Shown piece by piece: positions 32,891-40,672 of a stretch of 63,833 bases of DNA. The notes under the pieces were generated by a model. That model did not search any database. It was given only the letters and a program-made list of their open reading frames with translations, and was not told the DNA's origin. The position numbers and the translations under genes were made by a program. Origin of the DNA: an uncultured Alphaproteobacteria bacterium (GTDB lineage: Bacteria; Pseudomonadota; Alphaproteobacteria; RF32; CAG-239); the NCBI GenBank assembly GCA_902464275.1, contig CABQIK010000009.1, positions 1 to 63,833 of the forward strand. The letters are read 5' to 3'. The first letter of the stretch is position 1; every line of letters begins with the position of its first letter.

Positions 32891-32927
32891 TAATCGCGAT
32901 GGGCGTTTTACACTCCTCTCGCGATTA
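32891..32927 (-). terminator. terminator-like hairpin 1 in the lysozyme-gene leader
   Basis: TAATCGCGA and TCGCGATTA form a perfect 9-bp stem; on the minus strand ATTATTTTTTTT follows. It is the first of two such hairpins in tandem between any upstream promoter and the lysozyme gene. Confidence 0.55.
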
Positions 32928-32958
32928 TGCCAATTTATATAGCATATTTTTGCAAAAA

Positions 32959-32999
32959 TGTATCGTGCGATTTTGTATCTTTTTGTATCGAGTTGTATC
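32959..32999. repeat. four phased TGTATC direct repeats
   Basis: TGTATC occurs at 32959, 32974, 32984 and 32994, three of them followed by G. Spacings of 15, 10 and 10 bp put the last three on the same DNA face, as in arrays bound by a regulator. The site lies between the divergent lysozyme-like and pilin-like genes. Confidence 0.55.
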
Positions 33000-33068
33000 G
33001 TTTTTTGCTCCAATATCCTGTTTTAACATCATTTTATTTTATGCACATTTGGTGATTTTTTTTGATTA

Positions 33069-33229
33069 ACCACCCCGCCTTCGGCACCTTGCTTTAGAAG
33101 GGGAATTTTAAAATGCGGCTTTAAATACAACTTATGCACAGCACGGACTCGTAAATATTGCAAAAAAAAAACGCGAGATAATATTATTTTAAAAGTAACA
33201 TTTTGAGGAGATTTTTTATTATGAAATCA
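33069..33229 (+). repeat. dispersed repeat copy 2: leader of the pilin-like gene
   Basis: Matches 18775-18935 block by block and has the same length (161 bp): CCACCCCGCCTTCGGCACC at the left, the exact 23-bp CTTATGCACAG repeat at 33120-33142, GGACTCGTAAATATTGC, an A-run, GGAGATTTT and ATGAAATCA. Here it is followed by an intact pilin-like gene. Confidence 0.75.
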
Positions 33230-33862
33230 GAAAACGGACGGTCTATGGTGGAAATGCTTGGCGTTTTAGCAATCATTGGAGTATTAAGCGTCGGGGCGAT
33301 TGCCGGTTATTCTAAGGCGATGTTCAAATACAAATTAAATAAACAATCGGAGCAGTTAACGCAGGTTTTGAACACTATCACCCGCCTTGCCCACAGTTTT
33401 AATAATATGACAGAAGCTACGCAGTTATTTCCATATCTTATAAAGATGAATGAAATTCCGCAAGAGATGATAAAGAATAGCTCTCTTGTAATTTATGATG
33501 TTTTTAACAACAAATTAGTTGCACGTATTCAACCACAATCAGTAACCGGTAATATGGTAAAAGGAGTTATAGCATTAAATACACGTTTACCGCTTACCAC
33601 CCAAAGCAATCAAAATATTGCGGTATGCCAAAATATTTATAATAACATTAAAGAAAACAGCGCTAATATTTACTATGTGTATTCTTCAAGCGGATACAAC
33701 ACTGACGATGCCCGATACAACACTTTTTGGGGTGATAAATATTGCACATCAAACGTAAAATGCCTTAAAGACATTACGGTTGAAAAAACTTATCAAGAGT
33801 GCGCTCAACATATTGGCAATGCTAGCGGTGACAGCCATATCATGGTTTTGTGGAAAATGTAA
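33221..33862 (+). CDS. type IV pilin-like protein (minor or variant)
   Basis: A 213-residue prepilin-like protein. The leader M-K-S-E-N-G precedes R-S-M-V-E-M-L-G-V-L-A-I-I-G with Glu at +5, nearly identical over the first 36 residues to the pilin at 23993-24661, after which the two diverge completely. The globular part has Cys residues at I-A-V-C-Q, K-Y-C-T, V-K-C-L and Q-E-C-A, enough for two disulfides. Conserved N-terminus with variable head is typical of pilin paralogues or pseudopilins. GAGGAG 10 bp upstream favours ATG 33221. The gene is A/T-rich and its leader is part of a dispersed repeat. Confidence 0.8.
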   Translation: MKSENGRSMVEMLGVLAIIGVLSVGAIAGYSKAMFKYKLNKQSEQLTQVLNTITRLAHSFNNMTEATQLFPYLIKMNEIPQEMIKNSSLVIYDVFNNKLVARIQPQSVTGNMVKGVIALNTRLPLTTQSNQNIAVCQNIYNNIKENSANIYYVYSSSGYNTDDARYNTFWGDKYCTSNVKCLKDITVEKTYQECAQHIGNASGDSHIMVLWKM

Positions 33863-33863
33863 T

Positions 33864-34307
33864 TTACAGACCTTTTAAGCGGGTGCGGATATCTTCGGGA
33901 ATTTTTACCGGACGCTTTTTAGCAAGGCTGACATACACCACTTTAACAGTTATTACCGCCAAAACATCATCGCCGCGGCAAATTTCCTGATACATAACCG
34001 CGGAGGCACCGCCTTCTTCAGTGACCGTGCATGAAACAGTAAGCTCATCGTCCAAACGGGCGGAAGCGCGATAATCAATTTCGGCGTGACGCACCACAAA
34101 ACCACACATATCTTCCTGTAACGCGTTTTGCTGATGAGCCGCGCCGATATAACGCAAAAACTCCGTCCGCGCCCGTTCGGCAAATTTTAAGTAGTTGGCG
34201 TAATAAACAATCCCGCCGGCATCAGTATCTTCGTAATAAACTCTGACCGGAAAAACAAAAGTTTTATCAAACATTTTGCCGCTTGGCGCCGGAACATCAT
34301 AAGTCAT
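33864..34307 (-). CDS. ybgC: YbgC-family acyl-CoA thioesterase
   Basis: A 147-residue hotdog-fold thioesterase. The catalytic segment V-Y-Y-E-D-T-D-A-G-G-I-V-Y-Y-A-N-Y holds the Asp and the Y-x-N-Y helix typical of YbgC/FadM enzymes, which hydrolyse short- or long-chain acyl-CoA or acyl-ACP in the cytoplasm. In many Proteobacteria ybgC begins the tol-pal operon after ruvCAB. Here it follows ruvB with an 11-bp overlap but no tol genes come next. ATG 34307 is preferred over the TTG at 34322 because AAAGGG is then well spaced. Confidence 0.92.
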   Translation of the reverse strand: MTYDVPAPSGKMFDKTFVFPVRVYYEDTDAGGIVYYANYLKFAERARTEFLRYIGAAHQQNALQEDMCGFVVRHAEIDYRASARLDDELTVSCTVTEEGGASAVMYQEICRGDDVLAVITVKVVYVSLAKKRPVKIPEDIRTRLKGL

Positions 34308-35373
34308 TTTCAACCCTTTCAATGTTGCTTAACAAGTCAAACTGATTGTCATCACGCTTAAATTTAGAACGGGAAATACCCATATATTGGCAACCTAATT
34401 CTGAAATTATGCGTCCGCGCGGGGTGCGCTGAATAAAGCCTAGCTTTAACAAAAACGGCTCAACCACTTCCTCAATGGTATCGCGCTCTTCCGATAACGC
34501 CGCCGCCAAAGTATCGGCTCCGACCGGTCCGCCGCCGTAGTTTACGGCAATACATTTTAAATAGCGGCGGTCAAAGGCATCAAGCCCGTAATTGTCAACG
34601 TCCAAATTGTGCAGCGCCGTATCGGCGATTTTATTATCAATTTCAGTGCCGCCGCTCACCGCGCCAAAATCTCGCACGCGGCGCAACAAACGCCCCGCCA
34701 CACGCGGCGTTCCGCGCGAGCGTTTGGCAATTTCAAGCGCGCCGGCTTCCGAAATCGGCATACCGAGCAATCCGGCGCCGCGCAGCACAATTTTTTTAAG
34801 CTCGTCATGAGTATAAAAATCAAGCCGCAACGGAATACCGAATCGTTCGCGCAAAGGAGTTGAAAGCAAACCGGAACGAGTGGTGGCGCCCACCAACGTA
34901 AACGGTTGCAAATCAATACGTACTGAGCGGGCGGAAGGTCCTTCGCCGATAATTAAATCAAGCTGAAAATCTTCCATCGCCGAATACAAAACCTCTTCAA
35001 TCGCCGGATTAAGGCGGTGAATTTCATCAATAAACAGCACATCATTAGGCTCCAGATTGGTTAAAATCGCCGCCAAGTCACCCGATTTGGTAATCATCGG
35101 GGCGGAAGTGGCTCTGAACCCCACTCCCAACTCTTTGGCGATAATTGAAGCCAGCGTGGTTTTGCCAAGCCCCGGAGGTCCAAAGAGCAGAACATGGTCA
35201 AGCGCTTCATGGCGCTGTTTGGCCGCCTCAATAAAAACTTTTAAGTTGTTGCAAACCGCCGTTTGTCCGACAAAATCGGATAAATGCTCCGGACGGGTAT
35301 TGACGGGCGCATTAATATTGCTCTTTTCATCTTCGGGCTGCGGTTTGGGACTGACTAATCTTTCTTTTTCCAT
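34297..35373 (-). CDS. ruvB: Holliday junction branch-migration ATPase RuvB
   Basis: A 358-residue, full-length RuvB. It is the hexameric motor that, with RuvA, moves Holliday junctions during recombinational repair. Visible motifs: Walker A G-P-P-G-L-G-K-T-T (near residue 66), Walker B V-L-F-I-D-E-I-H-R-L, sensor L-V-G-A-T-T-R-S-G-L-L-S-T-P-L-R-E-R-F-G, and the C-terminal winged helix with P-R-G-R-I. An N-terminal extension of about 20 residues precedes the usual R-P-x-x-L-x-D-F-V-G-Q. It is 3 bp downstream of ruvA and overlaps ybgC. Confidence 0.98.
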   Translation of the reverse strand: MEKERLVSPKPQPEDEKSNINAPVNTRPEHLSDFVGQTAVCNNLKVFIEAAKQRHEALDHVLLFGPPGLGKTTLASIIAKELGVGFRATSAPMITKSGDLAAILTNLEPNDVLFIDEIHRLNPAIEEVLYSAMEDFQLDLIIGEGPSARSVRIDLQPFTLVGATTRSGLLSTPLRERFGIPLRLDFYTHDELKKIVLRGAGLLGMPISEAGALEIAKRSRGTPRVAGRLLRRVRDFGAVSGGTEIDNKIADTALHNLDVDNYGLDAFDRRYLKCIAVNYGGGPVGADTLAAALSEERDTIEEVVEPFLLKLGFIQRTPRGRIISELGCQYMGISRSKFKRDDNQFDLLSNIERVENDL

Positions 35374-35376
35374 TGC

Positions 35377-36012
35377 TTAAAAATCCTTTCGGGCAAATTC
35401 TTTTAACGCCAATCTGATAAGTTCGGAAACCGGCTTGTCGGCGTTGTCGGCATAAATTTTAGAAACAACTTTATAAGCTTCTAAGCGCTGATAGCCCAAA
35501 TTAATTAAAGCAGAGATAACATCTTCCGCCGTGTCATCAGCCGGAGCCGCAGTTGGCGCCGGAGCATCAGCCTCGCCGCTGACATCGGCTAAAGTTACAT
35601 CGCCGACCGGAACGGTAACAATTTTGTCTTTAAGCTCGGTAACCAGCCTTGCCGCCAATTTGGGACCAACGCCGGAGGCGCGCAAAAACAAGCTTTTATC
35701 TTGCGCCGACACCGCCTGCGCCAGTTGTGACGGCGAAAGCGCCGACAAAATGCTTAAACATACTTTAGCGCCGACACCCTGAACTTTGGTTAAAGTGTTA
35801 AACCATTCTTTTTCCCATGCGTCATAAAAACCGAACAATGAAATGCTGTCTTCACGCACAATCGTTTCAATCAGCAATGACACTTCAGCGCCTTTAGTTA
35901 AGCGAGCCAAAGTTTTAGATGACGCCGCCACCAGATAACCCACGCCGTTTACATCTATAATACAGCTGTCTTCATAAATGCTGTCGGCAATGCCGCGCAA
36001 TTTTGCAATCAT
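35377..36012 (-). CDS. ruvA: Holliday junction-binding protein RuvA
   Basis: A 211-residue RuvA, the tetrameric junction-recognition partner of RuvB. The N-terminal OB domain starts M-I-A-K-L-R-G and contains D-V-N-G-V-G-Y. Helix-hairpin-helix motifs follow (L-T-K-V-Q-G-V-G-A-K-V-C-L and A-S-G-V-G-P-K-L-A-A-R-L-V-T-E-L-K-D-K). An acidic Ala/Pro-rich linker leads to domain III, which contacts RuvB (A-L-I-N-L-G-Y). First gene of the ruvAB-ybgC operon; no ruvC lies upstream here, where a porin gene diverges instead. Confidence 0.97.
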   Translation of the reverse strand: MIAKLRGIADSIYEDSCIIDVNGVGYLVAASSKTLARLTKGAEVSLLIETIVREDSISLFGFYDAWEKEWFNTLTKVQGVGAKVCLSILSALSPSQLAQAVSAQDKSLFLRASGVGPKLAARLVTELKDKIVTVPVGDVTLADVSGEADAPAPTAAPADDTAEDVISALINLGYQRLEAYKVVSKIYADNADKPVSELIRLALKEFARKDF

Positions 36013-36174
36013 ATTTTTAATTCCTTTATCAGCTTGTTTAATTGCACAATATACGATTATCGACGCGCCCGCAAGATTTTTTATTTACCTTTGCAATGTT
36101 TTGAGCGCCTCTTTTTTTTGACGCAATAACGATTATATCGTTGGCATATTTAATTTTAAGCAAAGGATATAATC

Positions 36175-37311
36175 ATGAAAAAAACAGCTGTACTCGCTTT
36201 AACCGCGGCTTTATTCTGCGCGGAAACCAACGCTAAAAGTCTTGATTCAGACTATTCGTTATTCAAATATTGGCTCAATAAAAACTACGGGATAGACTAC
36301 GGGGTTGATATTTCGGTAATGGGGCAGCGCGGAGCGCCAAGCGGAAAATATAACTCCGTGCAGGCCTATATTTACCCGTATTTAACTTGGACCAACTTTA
36401 AAAACGAATACGGTACCGGCTCGCTTAATATGGCATATAACATTGTGCGTTACGGCAACCATAACGCCGCGGACGTAGGCGGACGCATGGGCGTGGTCAA
36501 CGCCATTAACGATTATGACGATGATGACAATGAGTTTGTGGAATTATATTATTCATGGCAGCTTGGCGGCAAAATGGATTGGCTCACCTTAAACGCCGGT
36601 CAATTTCCGATTTACAGCTTTGACGGCTCGCCATACAATTCCAATCAGCAAATCAACTTTATGAACTACGCCTTATCACAAAACGCCTCATCAACTTATT
36701 CCACCGCCGGGGTCGGCGTGTTTGCGCAAATTGCTCCAAAAGGCGATTGGAGTTTTGCCATCGGCGCGCAAGACGCCTCAAACCCTGATGCCGTAAGCGT
36801 GCGCTTTAACAAAATTCACGACAAGCACTTTACCACTTTTGCGCAAGCGCAATACGCCCCAACCAACCGGCTCGGCGAGGCGGAATTTTCAGTTTTGCTG
36901 TATAATCAACCGGCAGTCAAACTGCAGCCGCAAACCACTAACGGCTGGTCAATCAACTTATCGCAAAATATCGGTGAAAAATGGAACGTGTTTGCCCGCG
37001 TCAACGGTGTTTCCGGACATATTGACACTATTGAACAGTCGTGGGCGGCGGGCGTGGTTTGGCTTAATCCGCTCAACCGCAATGACTTAGACCAAATCGG
37101 GCTCGGCTATGCGTACAATAAAATTAATGAAACCGCAGTCGGCGAACCTTTGGCGCACGATGCGGAACAAGTGTTTGAGGCATATTGGGCTTGGGGTTTT
37201 GCCAACCGGCTGACTATTACGCCTGATGTGCAGTTTTACCTAAATCCGGCATTGAACCAAAAATCAGACTATGCAACCGCCGTCGGACTGCGCTTTACGT
37301 TAATGCTGTAA
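36175..37311 (+). CDS. outer-membrane porin, OprB-like
   Basis: A 378-residue outer-membrane protein. A signal peptide (cleavage near T-N-A-K-S) is followed by alternating hydrophobic beta strands rich in Tyr, Trp and Gly, as in a 16-stranded barrel, ending in a strand with terminal aromatic-rich G-L-R-F-T-L-M-L. The pattern (Y-G-V-D-I-S-V, E-L-Y-Y-S-W-Q-L, L-N-A-G-Q-F-P) resembles carbohydrate-selective OprB-type porins. An acidic D-Y-D-D-D-D-N-E loop is striking. Substrate unknown. AAAGGA precedes the ATG and a terminator follows, so it is a single-gene unit. Confidence 0.8.
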   Translation: MKKTAVLALTAALFCAETNAKSLDSDYSLFKYWLNKNYGIDYGVDISVMGQRGAPSGKYNSVQAYIYPYLTWTNFKNEYGTGSLNMAYNIVRYGNHNAADVGGRMGVVNAINDYDDDDNEFVELYYSWQLGGKMDWLTLNAGQFPIYSFDGSPYNSNQQINFMNYALSQNASSTYSTAGVGVFAQIAPKGDWSFAIGAQDASNPDAVSVRFNKIHDKHFTTFAQAQYAPTNRLGEAEFSVLLYNQPAVKLQPQTTNGWSINLSQNIGEKWNVFARVNGVSGHIDTIEQSWAAGVVWLNPLNRNDLDQIGLGYAYNKINETAVGEPLAHDAEQVFEAYWAWGFANRLTITPDVQFYLNPALNQKSDYATAVGLRFTLML

Positions 37312-37316
37312 CCCAA

Positions 37317-37347
37317 AATCCCCTTGAGCAACATACTCAAGGGGATT
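37317..37347. terminator. bidirectional terminator after the porin gene
   Basis: AATCCCCTTGAG and CTCAAGGGGATT form a perfect 12-bp stem with a 7-nt loop between the convergent porin and cysteine-peptidase-like genes. No long T-run follows, so strength is uncertain. Confidence 0.6.
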
Positions 37348-37367
37348 ACTACGATAGAGAACTGTAT

Positions 37368-38408
37368 TTATCCGTTGCGACTTTTGGCTTGTTGCATTTG
37401 CTGAGCCATTGTCAAATTTAAATGTGTAGGAGTGCTGACACGGGCAGTATCTTTAATAGCTTGCGCGCCTTCAATTTCAGTCAGTTTAATAGTTGCTCCG
37501 CCCCTGATGCCCTGCTCGGCATAACGATCAATGTTATTTTCAAGCTTTTGGGTTAAAACCTCACGGTATTGCTTCATAATGCAGGCGGCGCCGCGAATCC
37601 GGCTGACCGGAATTTCGTAGTCGCTTTCACCGTTAAGACTTTTAACGCTGATTTTACCGTCTTCAACCTTACCGGCGCAGGTAACGCAGTGTTCGCCGGT
37701 AGAAGTGTTTTGCGCAGACGATATGGTGATAATATCACCGGCTTCCAAGTTGTTCAACACATCTTTGAAGTTTTTATCATTTTTATCGGCATAATTTTCA
37801 CCCAAGGTTTGTTTAAAATAGCTGCGCATATACGGGCAGGAAACGCTCGGATGGCTGCTGAATCCGTATTCTTTGGCGGTTTTGGAGGCATCCGGCAAAA
37901 TATCGGTTAAAATTTCATCATTGCAACGTTGGTGCGCATACATGGCGCCGGCCACACAATAGTTATAATCACCGCTTAAACCGCCTTTGGGATAAACAGC
38001 GTCAAAAATAGATTTAACTTTTTGATAGCGCTTGCCGCTACGCTTGGCAGTAATAACTTCTTGCTGCAAATTGTCTACGCTTTGCAAAATTTCTTGCTGA
38101 ATTTCTTGTGTTTTTTGGCTGACCATGCCTTCAATGCTTTTTTGACGCAAAACCTTGGTCATATCTGCCGAGTGATTAGGATTTGCCGCCAAACTTGCAG
38201 GCTGAAGAGGAGTGGCAAGCGCCGTTAAAGAAACGCCTGCAACCGCGCTTATTTTAAGAGAGTGCATTAAGCTTTGCAAACCGCTTTTCATTTTATCAGA
38301 AACGGCTTTATGTTTGGCTGTACGCACGGTACGCTTTTTTTCAGCCGCTTGTTTTTGCATCTGTTTAATACGTTCCAGCAATGATTTGCGCTCATTTGCG
38401 TCTGTCAT
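37368..38408 (-). CDS. possible CHAP/NlpC-like cysteine peptidase
   Basis: A 346-residue protein. A basic N-terminus (about 50 residues) leads to one hydrophobic segment (I-S-A-V-A-G-V-S-L-T-A-L-A-T-P, about 55-70), which may be a signal anchor. After a helical region, about 145-285 looks like a papain-like amidase: Cys in Y-N-Y-C-V-A-G-A-M-Y-A-H, a strand A-G-D-I-I-T-I-S, a His in G-E-H-C-V-T-C-A-G and a polar residue in L-N-G-E-S. That order (Cys, His, polar) fits CHAP or NlpC/P60 enzymes that cut peptidoglycan peptides or amides. The assignment is moderate. ATG 38408 is chosen since GGAGG precedes it at good distance. Confidence 0.6.
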   Translation of the reverse strand: MTDANERKSLLERIKQMQKQAAEKKRTVRTAKHKAVSDKMKSGLQSLMHSLKISAVAGVSLTALATPLQPASLAANPNHSADMTKVLRQKSIEGMVSQKTQEIQQEILQSVDNLQQEVITAKRSGKRYQKVKSIFDAVYPKGGLSGDYNYCVAGAMYAHQRCNDEILTDILPDASKTAKEYGFSSHPSVSCPYMRSYFKQTLGENYADKNDKNFKDVLNNLEAGDIITISSAQNTSTGEHCVTCAGKVEDGKISVKSLNGESDYEIPVSRIRGAACIMKQYREVLTQKLENNIDRYAEQGIRGGATIKLTEIEGAQAIKDTARVSTPTHLNLTMAQQMQQAKSRNG

Positions 38409-38579
38409 TTTAACCTCCATTTTTATGACAGAATCCTTTATTTAGACATAATATAACATTTTTTCGCTAAAAACGCAACCTTTTTTACGTTCCGTTTAAG
38501 CTAAAATTAAATATTTTTTGCTTTACAAATGATTGTAAATGCGCTTAAAACTAATATGACTTTAAGATAACGGGACTAA

Positions 38580-39116
38580 TTGATGAAAAATTTAATTAAA
38601 ATTGCCGGAATACTGCTTATTTTAGCCGGCTGTCAAAATGCCGAAAAACCGGCGATTGTACCGGCGATTGTGCCGAACGCTCAAAAAACACCCGAGGTTA
38701 AAAAAATGCCCTTAAATATTATCGGAGCAGTGGAACCTATTTATATTCTGCCGATGAAATCAGCCTTTGAGGCCAGAATTGATACCGGCGCAACCACCTC
38801 ATCGCTTGATGTTGATGAAATGAACGAGTTTGAACGCGACGGCGAAAAATGGGTTTCGTTTACGGTTACGAATCGTCGTTCAGGCGAAATTTATACCTTT
38901 GAAAAACCTATTCTCAAAAACGTCAGGATTAAACGTATAGATGATAAAGAGCACCGTATAAAAGTTTTGATGCCGGTAAGCTTCGGCGGCGAAAAATTCG
39001 TAAGCGAATTTACGCTTGCCAAACGCGAAAGATTTGAATATCAGGTTTTAATCGGGCGCAATATTTTAAGCGGTCGCGCTATTGTTGACACTTCGCTTTC
39101 TCACACCTTAAAATAA
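38580..39116 (+). CDS. retropepsin-like RimB-type protease, lipoprotein
   Basis: A 178-residue protein. The signal ends in the lipobox L-I-L-A-G-C (Cys19). The mature domain is of the family annotated as ATP-dependent zinc protease (PF05618), now regarded as retropepsin-like aspartic proteases related to RimB: E-A-R-I-D-T-G-A-T-T-S-S-L carries the catalytic D-T-G-A and L-I-G-R-N-I-L the second hallmark. It opens a three-gene cluster with the inactive-transglutaminase membrane protein and the ATP-grasp ligase-like protein, a combination seen in many Proteobacteria. The set is thought to build and trim a peptide-like modification, but the substrate is unknown. Confidence 0.85.
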   Translation: MMKNLIKIAGILLILAGCQNAEKPAIVPAIVPNAQKTPEVKKMPLNIIGAVEPIYILPMKSAFEARIDTGATTSSLDVDEMNEFERDGEKWVSFTVTNRRSGEIYTFEKPILKNVRIKRIDDKEHRIKVLMPVSFGGEKFVSEFTLAKRERFEYQVLIGRNILSGRAIVDTSLSHTLK

Positions 39117-39139
39117 CTATAACTGACAAGGGTTTTGTT

Positions 39140-40672
39140 ATGACCAAATTGTTTACCGTTCGCAAAGTTTTAACCTTTTTGTTAGTGCTGTCAGCGGCAT
39201 TTGCGGCATTCAGCGCATATTACAAAATCAAATACTGGGGATTTGACCTGCAACCTAATCTGACAACCAACGTTTGGAATATTGACGCGCATATTTCGTT
39301 TAAACCGACCGGCGCGCCGATTAAGGTTTCGCTTGCCGTGCCTGACGCCGCCAAAGAATTTAAGATTTTAAATGAAGACGCCGCCGCCAAAGGCTATAAA
39401 ATTGAAAAAAATACCAAAACCAACCGTATGGAATTTTCCTCCGCGCCAAAAACCAAAAAGCAGAATTTGTATTACCGGCTGACCGTATATGATAACGAGG
39501 CCGGGCGCGGTAAAATTGCGGAAGACAAAGTACCTGCTCCGGTTAAACCACTTTATGACGAACAACAGGCGCAAATGGCAGATGAAATTTTGCTTGAAGC
39601 GGAAAAGCTTGAGGGAGCATGGCCGCAAAAAATTATTACAATTTTTAACGAAGAACCTTTAAACCAAACAGTCAGCGCTTTTTTGCCGGTAAAAATTACT
39701 AGAAAACAACGAGCAGAAATTATTATTGATTTGCTGGCGCTCAAAAATATTCCGGCACGGCTTGCCGCCGGCGTCAAGCTTGAAGAAGGCAAACAAGCCG
39801 CTTCCGCCGATTTAATTTTGGAAGCCCATGACGGGCAAAAGTGGCGTTTATACGACTTAACCACCGCCAAAGCCGGACTGCCGAAAAACTTTATTATTTT
39901 CCGGCGCGGCGGATCCTCATTGCTTGACGTCAGCGGCGGCGAAAACTCAAAAGTGCGTTTTTCAGTGTTAAAATCGGTTACATCATCATTTAATTTAGCC
40001 GGACATCGGGCTAAGCTCAGCAAGTATACCAAAATGTTTGATCTATCTATATACAGCCTGCCGCTTTTAGAGCAAAACACCTTAAAATGGCTGATGGTTT
40101 TTCCGCTCGGAATTTTAATTGTGGTTTTAATGCGCAACGTAATCGGCATTAAAACCATGGGAACATTTACCCCGATGCTGATTTCCATGTCATTAGTTAA
40201 AACCGGCTTTTGGGCGGGTTTGGTTTGCTTTTCGGTAATTATTATCATCGGGTTGTTGCTGCGCGCAATTTTATCAAAGCTTAATTTGCTGTTGGTGCCG
40301 CGAATTTCAGCCGTGGTGATTTTTGTAATTTTAATTATGCAGTTTATGACTATTACCGGTTATCGCCTTAATTTAGACATTGCCTCATCGGCGATATTTT
40401 TCCCGATAATTATTACCGCATGGATTATTGAGCGCGTTTCAATTACATGGGAAGAAGAAGGCGCCGCCAACGCTATATCCGAAATTGTATACAGCATGAT
40501 TACAGCCGTGGTTACTTATGCCGTTATCAGCAACGAATATATCCGCCACATTACATTTGCGTTTGATGAAATTAATTTAGTGATTTTATTTACCGTTATG
40601 TTGCTCGGCACATACACAGGCTACCGCTTAACCGAACTCAAACGCTTTTCACCTTTGGCAAAGAGGCGCTAA
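39140..40672 (+). CDS. inactive transglutaminase fused to seven membrane helices
   Basis: A 510-residue membrane protein. One N-terminal helix (about 8-28) anchors a periplasmic region (30-300) that has a transglutaminase-like fold without a visible catalytic Cys-His-Asp set, the known state of this family (PF14400). About seven helices follow (310-495), matching the seven-helix domain PF14402, with W-L-M-V-F-P-L-G, M-G-T-F-T-P-M-L-I-S and T-G-Y-R-L. It lies 23 bp after the RimB-like gene and abuts the ligase-like gene. Its role is probably to bind or present the substrate of the ligase at the membrane; this is inferred from gene context. Confidence 0.88.
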   Translation: MTKLFTVRKVLTFLLVLSAAFAAFSAYYKIKYWGFDLQPNLTTNVWNIDAHISFKPTGAPIKVSLAVPDAAKEFKILNEDAAAKGYKIEKNTKTNRMEFSSAPKTKKQNLYYRLTVYDNEAGRGKIAEDKVPAPVKPLYDEQQAQMADEILLEAEKLEGAWPQKIITIFNEEPLNQTVSAFLPVKITRKQRAEIIIDLLALKNIPARLAAGVKLEEGKQAASADLILEAHDGQKWRLYDLTTAKAGLPKNFIIFRRGGSSLLDVSGGENSKVRFSVLKSVTSSFNLAGHRAKLSKYTKMFDLSIYSLPLLEQNTLKWLMVFPLGILIVVLMRNVIGIKTMGTFTPMLISMSLVKTGFWAGLVCFSVIIIIGLLLRAILSKLNLLLVPRISAVVIFVILIMQFMTITGYRLNLDIASSAIFFPIIITAWIIERVSITWEEEGAANAISEIVYSMITAVVTYAVISNEYIRHITFAFDEINLVILFTVMLLGTYTGYRLTELKRFSPLAKRR

